Shown piece by piece: positions 41,904-46,650 of a stretch of DNA of 46,650 bases. Below the pieces are notes generated by a model. The model did not search any database and was not told where the DNA came from. It was given only the letters and a program-made list of their open reading frames with translations. The DNA comes from Flavobacteriales bacterium (GTDB lineage Bacteria; Bacteroidota; Bacteroidia; Palsa-965): NCBI GenBank assembly GCA_002737665.1, contig NSIF01000007.1, forward strand, positions 1-46,650. Reading direction: 5' to 3'. The translations under genes and the position numbers were made by a program. Each line of letters opens with the position of its first letter. Within the stretch, counting starts at the first letter, position 1.

Positions 41904-43022
41904 ATGCTACATATTCTTACAATAATTGGTGCACGTCCTCAAATTATTAAGGCAGCAGCTTTAAGTCGTGCCATTAATACAAAATTTGCTGAATTTATAA
42001 ATGAGCGTATTGTTCACACTGGCCAGCACTACGATGAAAACATGTCGCAAGTATTTTTTGATGAATTGGAAATTCCGTCACCCAATTACAATCTAAATAT
42101 TAACACGGGCTCAAGAGAAGAGCAAATTGCGTTAATGGTTTCCGCTTTGGAGCGCTTGTTAAGTAAGGAAAAGCCATCAGCAATTGTTTTATACGGCGAT
42201 ACCAATTCGACTAAGGCAGGAGCAGAGGCAGGGTTTAATTTAAAAATTCCTGTGATACATATTGAAGCAGGTTTGCGTTCTTTCAACATGAAAATGCCCG
42301 AAGAAATTAACAGAATTTATTGTGACCAAGTTTCTAGTTTACTTTTTTCTCCAACAAAAGCTGGGTATGATAATTTAGTCAAAGAGAATTTATTGAAAAA
42401 CGCAAGAGCATTTCATTGTGGCGATGTTATGTTTGATAATAGTTTGTTTTTTGCATCAATTGCAGAAAAAAAATCTGAAATTCTTCAATTAGAAAAATTA
42501 GTTAGCAATACTTATTTTTTAGCAACTATACATCGTGATTTTAATGCTGATTCACCTGATCGATTAACGTCAATTTTCAGTGCTTTGGAAAACATTACAG
42601 TGGAACATAATTTACCTGTCATCATTCCACTTCATCCACGCACAGCAAAACAAATTGCACAGTTACCAGATTTGCAAAATCGGATTGCTTCTTGCTCATT
42701 GCTTCGAATTATACCACCCGTATCTTTTTTAGATATGATTGTTCTTGAGAAAAACGCAAAATTAGTGCTCACCGACTCAGGTGGCGTACAGAAAGAGGCA
42801 TATTTCTTTAAAAAGCCATGTGTTATTTTACGTCCAGAGACGGAGTGGGTCGAATTGGTTGGAGTTGGTGCAGCTATCTTGTGCGATGCGGATGCAAATA
42901 AAATTACAGAAGCTGTTCGATCCTTGCTTACAAAAAAACTAAATTTCCCAGCAATTTTTGGTGATGGACATGCTGCCGAATTCATCTGTTCAAAAATAAT
43001 TAGCGATCTTTCCAAAATATGA
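41904..43022 (+). CDS. wecB: UDP-N-acetylglucosamine 2-epimerase (non-hydrolysing)
   Basis: A 372-residue enzyme interconverting UDP-GlcNAc and UDP-ManNAc, which feeds capsule, O-antigen or other surface glycans. Marks: IIGARPQIIKAAALSRAI, VHTGQHYDENMSQVFFDELE, VLYGDTNSTKAGAEAGFNLK, HIEAGLRSFNMKMPEEINRI, LTDSGGVQKEAYFFKKPCVI and LRPETEWVEL. Catalytic Asp/Glu/His residues of the family lie in these motifs. It overlaps the following deacetylase-like gene by 4 bases (ATGA). No wecC (dehydrogenase) is next to it, so UDP-ManNAc is not obviously oxidised here. Confidence 0.94.
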   Translation: MLHILTIIGARPQIIKAAALSRAINTKFAEFINERIVHTGQHYDENMSQVFFDELEIPSPNYNLNINTGSREEQIALMVSALERLLSKEKPSAIVLYGDTNSTKAGAEAGFNLKIPVIHIEAGLRSFNMKMPEEINRIYCDQVSSLLFSPTKAGYDNLVKENLLKNARAFHCGDVMFDNSLFFASIAEKKSEILQLEKLVSNTYFLATIHRDFNADSPDRLTSIFSALENITVEHNLPVIIPLHPRTAKQIAQLPDLQNRIASCSLLRIIPPVSFLDMIVLEKNAKLVLTDSGGVQKEAYFFKKPCVILRPETEWVELVGVGAAILCDADANKITEAVRSLLTKKLNFPAIFGDGHAAEFICSKIISDLSKI

Positions 43023-44332
43023 ATTCAGTTTTAGTTTACACACATAAACTAACGAATAGGAATAGTTATATGTTCCGATTGTTTTTTCGTGAGTTGTTAG
43101 GTCTTGATTTAGTGATGACGGATCGTATTAATGATTTTGCCGCAGCCACCGGACCTAAAGTGAGTTATGGAGAGGAGCCTATCAGCGACGAATTATTTTT
43201 TTACGCTCGGTCATTGGTTTTTGAAACAGGAATTGTAGAACAAAATATTTCAGTTTTTACTTGGGAAGGTAATGAAGTGTTTTATGCAACAGGTAAAAAC
43301 TCTGCACTTCCGTTTGATCCATTTTGCTGTGGATTTTATTTAGTGAGTAGGTATGAAGAATACCTTCCACACATTCGAGATTCAAACGATCGATTTGATG
43401 CGCATAACAGTTTGGCTTACCAATATAATTTTTTATCTAAGCCCGTCGTTAACCAATGGGCGGAATTAATTCGAAAAAAACTTGTAGAAAAATATCCTGC
43501 TTTAGTATTTCCGATTAAAAACTTTCGTTTTCAGCCAACAATTGATATTGATAATGCTTATGCATATCGTGAAAAGGGATTTATGCGTACTGTTGGTGGT
43601 TATGCCAAAGCAATTTTAAAATTTGATTTGGAGGATGTACGAATGCGGACACGTGTTCTGCTAGGATTACGAAATGATCCGTACGATACCTATGCTTATC
43701 AGCTTGCATTACAGAAAAAATATTCCTTGAAACCGATTTATTTTTTTCTTCTTGGCGATTATGGTTTAAATGACAAAAATATTTCTTCTCAAAATCACAA
43801 TTTTCGTCAATTAATTTGTCATCTTTCTGATTATGCTGAGGTAGGCGTTCATCCATCCTTTGGCTCGAACAAGGATCCGTTAAAACTGCAGGTAGAAATA
43901 GGGCGATTGAAAAATATTGTGCACAGGGATATTTTTCAGAGCCGTCAACATTTCCTGATGTTGAAATTCCCATCTACTTATAGAAATCTTTTAGCGCGCG
44001 ATATTACTGCCGATTATTCTATGGGTTTTGCTAATGAGGTGGGATTTCGTGCAGGAATTTGTAGCCCTTTTAATTTTTATGATATTGACCTTGAACGAGA
44101 AACTACATTGCGAATTCATCCATTTGCTGCCATGGATGCTACTTTGAATTTATACATGCGACTTACTCCAAATGAAGCTTTTGATAAAGTAAAAAATTTG
44201 ATCATTGAAATTAAAAAAGTAAACGGAGTTTTTACTTCACTTTGGCACAATGAAACGTTGAGCGATGAAAAGCAATGGAAGGGATGGAAAAAGGTTTATG
44301 AAGATATTATTGAGGAGGCCTGTTCAAAATGA
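43019..44332 (+). CDS. Polysaccharide deacetylase-like protein with N-terminal DUF7033-type region
   Basis: A 437-residue protein without signal peptide. The N-terminal half (1-160, SDELFFYARSLVFETGIVEQ, DPFCCGFYLVSRYEEYLPHI) resembles the domain that precedes the catalytic barrel in Bacteroidota deacetylase-like proteins. The C-terminal half follows the NodB barrel: FQPTIDIDNAYAY (the Asp pair of motif 1), a VGVHPSFGSNKD stretch with a His (motif 2), an FRAGICSPFNFYDI stretch (motif 3) and SLWHNETLSD (terminal His). Metal-ligand His-x3-5-His is not as clear as in canonical deacetylases, so activity is uncertain. Overlaps of 4 bases with wecB and with the next gene tie it to surface-glycan work. 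Confidence 0.78.
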   Translation: MNSVLVYTHKLTNRNSYMFRLFFRELLGLDLVMTDRINDFAAATGPKVSYGEEPISDELFFYARSLVFETGIVEQNISVFTWEGNEVFYATGKNSALPFDPFCCGFYLVSRYEEYLPHIRDSNDRFDAHNSLAYQYNFLSKPVVNQWAELIRKKLVEKYPALVFPIKNFRFQPTIDIDNAYAYREKGFMRTVGGYAKAILKFDLEDVRMRTRVLLGLRNDPYDTYAYQLALQKKYSLKPIYFFLLGDYGLNDKNISSQNHNFRQLICHLSDYAEVGVHPSFGSNKDPLKLQVEIGRLKNIVHRDIFQSRQHFLMLKFPSTYRNLLARDITADYSMGFANEVGFRAGICSPFNFYDIDLERETTLRIHPFAAMDATLNLYMRLTPNEAFDKVKNLIIEIKKVNGVFTSLWHNETLSDEKQWKGWKKVYEDIIEEACSK

Positions 44333-45243
44333 TTAAACACCATCGAGCACATGAAATTGATCGCGAGCGATGGGATGAGTGTATCCGAAAATCGTTTAAT
44401 GGAATTATTTATGCGTACTCTTGGTATTTAGATATTGTTTGTCCTAGCTGGGAGGCTTTGATTGAGGGTGATTACAAAATTGTGATGCCTTTATCAACAG
44501 GGAAAAAAATGGGACTGCGTTATTTATACCCTCCTTATTTTGTTCAGCAAATGGGTGTTTTTTCTGTTGATAAATTAACTGCAGAAGCTGTTATAGATTT
44601 TTTGAAAGCAATTCCTAAGGAATTTAAATATGCTGAAATTAATCTGAATACTTTTAATAATGTTTCCGGAACTGAATTTAATTTTATTTCAAATTTGACG
44701 CACGAGTTAGATTTGATTGGTTCTTATGAAGCATCGCGAATGGCCTATACCGATAACACAAAACGAAACGTTAAAAAGTCAGAACAGAATAATTTGGATT
44801 TTGTTGAAAATCCATCGCGAGAAGCAATAATTACTTTATTTCGAAAGGGTAGAGGAGCTGATGTAAAAAACTTAAAGGAGCAGGAGTACGATGTGCTGCG
44901 CCGACTTTTGCAGGCATTGGATGCTCGGGGTCGATTGCATACGCGAGGTGTTTTGGATGCCAATGGAGAGCTTATAGCAGGTGCTTTTTTTATAGATTCC
45001 AACAGCAAAGTAATTTTCCTGTTTTCTGGATTGTCCGAGCTCGGAAAAACAATGGGCGCCATGTTTTTTTTAATTGATCGGTTCATTGCTGCTAATTCAA
45101 ATAAAAATCTTGTTCTTGATTTTGAAGGTAGTAATGATTCTAAGCTCTCCAGATTCTATAAAGGTTTTGGCGCAAAAGAATGCGTATATTTACAAGCACG
45201 AATTAACAAGTTACCTTGGTTTATTCGTTGGTATAAACGCTGA
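44329..45243 (+). CDS. GNAT/FemAB-like acyltransferase
   Basis: A 304-residue soluble protein with two GNAT-like halves in FemAB manner. The N-terminus MIKHHRAHEIDRERWDECIR with IIYAYSWYLDIVCPSWEALI is common to a Bacteroidota group next to polysaccharide genes. The C-terminal half has ELIAGAFFIDSNSKVIFLFS, GKTMGAMFFLIDRFI and LDFEGSNDSKLSRFYKGFGA, typical of FemAB-like acyl transfer domains. It may transfer an acyl or aminoacyl group to a sugar; the acceptor is unknown. It starts inside the stop of the deacetylase-like gene (ATGA) and ends 20 bases before upp. Confidence 0.8.
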   Translation: MIKHHRAHEIDRERWDECIRKSFNGIIYAYSWYLDIVCPSWEALIEGDYKIVMPLSTGKKMGLRYLYPPYFVQQMGVFSVDKLTAEAVIDFLKAIPKEFKYAEINLNTFNNVSGTEFNFISNLTHELDLIGSYEASRMAYTDNTKRNVKKSEQNNLDFVENPSREAIITLFRKGRGADVKNLKEQEYDVLRRLLQALDARGRLHTRGVLDANGELIAGAFFIDSNSKVIFLFSGLSELGKTMGAMFFLIDRFIAANSNKNLVLDFEGSNDSKLSRFYKGFGAKECVYLQARINKLPWFIRWYKR

Positions 45244-45263
45244 AATAAATCCTAAATTAATTT

Positions 45264-45911
45264 ATGATTATTGATTTAAGTACTCAGAATTCAGTCTTAA
45301 ATATGTACATGTCTGAATTACGCGATTTGCAAGTTCAAAAAGACAGTATGCGTTTTCGTTTAAATATAGAGCGGATAGGTGCATTAATGGGTTACGAAAT
45401 CAGTAAGAAATTTGAATACATTTCGACTGAGGTTACCACACCCCTAGGTATAGCAATTGTGCCCGTGTTGAAAGAGCAACCCGTTATTGCAACAATTCTT
45501 CGCGCAGGTTTGCCTTTACACCATGGCATGTTAAGCACATTTGATAAAGCAGATAATGCATTTGTATCTGCTTACAGGAAACATCACAAAGACAATACCT
45601 TTGATGTACATGTCGATTATTTAGCTTCTCCTTCTATTGAAGGTAAAGAATTAATCCTGTGTGATCCAATGCTTGCAACAGGTACTTCAATGGTTTTAGC
45701 ATACCAAGCTTTGTTGCGACATGGGCGACCAAAACACATCCATGTTGTTTCTATTTTATCCAGTATGTTTGGCATTGATTATGTTAAAAAAAATCTCCCT
45801 GAAAATACATCCATTTGGACTTGTGCTATCGATGATGAATTAACTGTTCAATCGTTTATTGTGCCTGGATTGGGTGACGCAGGAGATCTTGCTTATGGCG
45901 CTAAGTTATAA
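45264..45911 (+). CDS. upp: Uracil phosphoribosyltransferase
   Basis: A 215-residue salvage enzyme making UMP from uracil and PRPP. The PRPP-binding loop is LILCDPMLATGTSMVLAYQA; other marks are VPVLKEQPVIATILRAGLPL and the C-terminal uracil-binding part WTCAIDDELTVQSFIVPGLG followed by DAGDLAYG. Residue pattern at the start (MIIDLSTQNSVLNMYMSELR) fits the Bacteroidota type. It lies 20 bases after the FemAB-like gene and its stop overlaps the next start (TAATG). Confidence 0.94.
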   Translation: MIIDLSTQNSVLNMYMSELRDLQVQKDSMRFRLNIERIGALMGYEISKKFEYISTEVTTPLGIAIVPVLKEQPVIATILRAGLPLHHGMLSTFDKADNAFVSAYRKHHKDNTFDVHVDYLASPSIEGKELILCDPMLATGTSMVLAYQALLRHGRPKHIHVVSILSSMFGIDYVKKNLPENTSIWTCAIDDELTVQSFIVPGLGDAGDLAYGAKL

Positions 45912-46417
45912 TGATGATGGGCGAATTTGATATTATTTATTTTCTTGAAATTTTGGAAGTGACCTTAATTTCAGCTGTGAAATTTGTGTTGGCACCTTTT
46001 GAGGCAGAACGTTACCACTTTAATTTTTGGAAAGCTACCTTCATTACCTCCATTGGTGGTTGGATTGGTGTTTTCTTTTTTTATTATGCTGGTGTAAAAT
46101 TTTTAGCTTGGTGGCAACATGGAGTAGCACTTCTAAAATCTTTTTTTATAAAAAAATCGATTCAAAGTAAAAAGAAAAAAATATTTACTCGCAGTAGCAG
46201 GTTTATCATTAGAATAAAAATGCGATTTGGAATTATTGGTATTGCATTTATTACACCCTCACTTATTTCAATTCCTATAGGTTCAATTGTTGCTGCTAAT
46301 TTTTACAAGAAGAAAAAAGGAGTGTTACTATATTTTATTATTTCTGTGTTTATTTGGTCACTGGTTATAAATGGTATCGCACAACTATTGAAGTTATCAC
46401 AGTACGTTACTATTTAA
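45911..46417 (+). CDS. Small polytopic membrane protein of unknown function
   Basis: A 168-residue membrane protein with about four hydrophobic segments (DIIYFLEILEVTLISAVKFV, ATFITSIGGWIGVFFFYYAG, FGIIGIAFITPSLISIPIGS and VLLYFIISVFIWSLVINGIA) and a very basic cytosolic loop (SIQSKKKKIF). The P-x-x-I-S-x-P-I-G-S pattern recalls small membrane transporter-like families, such as the 'small multidrug export' group, but I cannot claim a match. ATG 45911, 45914 and 45917 are equally possible starts; the first overlaps the upp stop. It is 9 bases before the HAD gene. Confidence 0.75.
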   Translation: MMMGEFDIIYFLEILEVTLISAVKFVLAPFEAERYHFNFWKATFITSIGGWIGVFFFYYAGVKFLAWWQHGVALLKSFFIKKSIQSKKKKIFTRSSRFIIRIKMRFGIIGIAFITPSLISIPIGSIVAANFYKKKKGVLLYFIISVFIWSLVINGIAQLLKLSQYVTI

Positions 46418-46426
46418 AACAAAAAT

Positions 46427-46650
46427 ATGTCATCCTTCCGCCATTTATTTTTTGATCTTGATCGCACGCTTTGGGATATGGAGCGGAATGCAAACGAAAC
46501 ATTGGTGGAATTGTTTGATCGCTACGATTTGAAAAGTCGTGGCATTGCAAATTCCGATTTATTTATTGAACATTACAATCGATACAATGATTTATTGTGG
46601 GATCGATACCGTAAAAAATTAATAAATAAGGAAACATTGCGTGTGTTACG
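46427..46650 (+). CDS. HAD-superfamily phosphatase, YjjG type, 5' part
   Basis: The gene is cut by the window end; 74 codons are visible. The N-terminus SSFRHLFFDLDRTLWDMERN has the HAD motif I DxDxT(L) (FDLDRTLWD), with the tryptophan and the following NANETLVELF typical of YjjG-like noncanonical pyrimidine nucleotidases, which act on damaged nucleotides. The cap-domain region FIEHYNRYNDLLWDRYRK follows. It starts 9 bases after the membrane-protein gene. Substrate is inferred from subfamily only. Confidence 0.82.
   Translation, partial: MSSFRHLFFDLDRTLWDMERNANETLVELFDRYDLKSRGIANSDLFIEHYNRYNDLLWDRYRKKLINKETLRVL

Noticed and set aside
1-46650. Search by eye for tRNA or rRNA genes, CRISPR repeats, insertion sequences, prophage genes and defence systems.
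   Set aside because: None was seen. The genes are housekeeping, envelope and metabolic types, and no long inverted terminal repeats or regularly spaced direct repeats were noticed outside coding repeats.

Overview
The window is AT-rich chromosomal DNA from a member of the Bacteroidota. Signs of this are Bacteroidota-type promoters (TTG/TTTG about 18 bases before TAnnTTTG, clearest before rpsT and the DUF349 gene), few visible Shine-Dalgarno sites, and family-typical genes: a GH3 acyl-adenylase, an FtsB/DivIC-like protein next to a mutase, an OmpH/Skp protein, a PorE-like TPR/propeller/OmpA protein, an rsfS-ftsH-LUD-cdsA block, DUF4834-YfhO, and an ECF sigma with a zinc-finger/TPR anti-sigma. 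I cannot place it below phylum. Stop codons fit translation table 11. I see no tRNA, rRNA, insertion sequence, prophage or CRISPR array. Almost all of it looks like a core chromosome.

Layout. 1-2613: 3' end of an acyl-CoA mutase large chain, a divisome protein on the opposite strand, an OmpH-like chaperone and a MazG-like pyrophosphohydrolase. 2620-6814 (minus): a tight M42 peptidase - lipoprotein - GH3 - LysE exporter cluster. 6958-10922 (plus): TPR protein, PorE-like cell-envelope protein, tRNA methyltransferase MnmD. 10940-12214 (minus): glutamate dehydrogenase, whose terminator lies inside the end of mnmD. 12369-17366 (minus): rsfS-ftsH-LUD-cdsA. 17477-24348: birA, a monooxygenase-like protein and a SAM-hydrolase family protein (both minus), phoH-purC, an M61-like protein and panB. 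24395-29405: paaZ (minus), the divergent DUF349 gene, a small unknown gene and DUF4834. 29502-33364: YfhO and a glycosyltransferase. 33389-38676: enoyl-CoA hydratase, anti-sigma/sigma pair, and a divergent large secreted protein with five Ig-like repeats. 38685-40786 (minus): mnmH-selD for selenouridine in tRNA. 40856-46650 (plus): rpsT with a strong terminator, then a long same-direction run radC - wecB - deacetylase-like - FemAB/GNAT-like - upp - membrane protein - HAD phosphatase (cut by the window end).

Most unusual content. (1) FtsH (758 aa) carries between its two membrane helices, in the predicted periplasmic part, a diverged copy of its own AAA+ lid segment (26 of 46 residues identical by hand alignment). 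(2) The ribosome silencing factor RsfS has an N-terminal extension of about 240 residues that begins with a histone-H1-like lysine/alanine/proline repeat (60 Lys in the first 140 residues). (3) The M61-family protein has lost the first zinc histidine and catalytic glutamate of HExxH. (4) An ECF sigma/anti-sigma pair faces a barrel-plus-Ig-repeat secreted protein across an intergenic region with a repeated palindromic motif. (5) The DUF349 gene has a terminator-like hairpin in its leader, downstream of a good promoter. None of these is proven to be a new system; the FtsH and RsfS remodellings, in neighbouring genes of one operon, are the best candidates for something undescribed.
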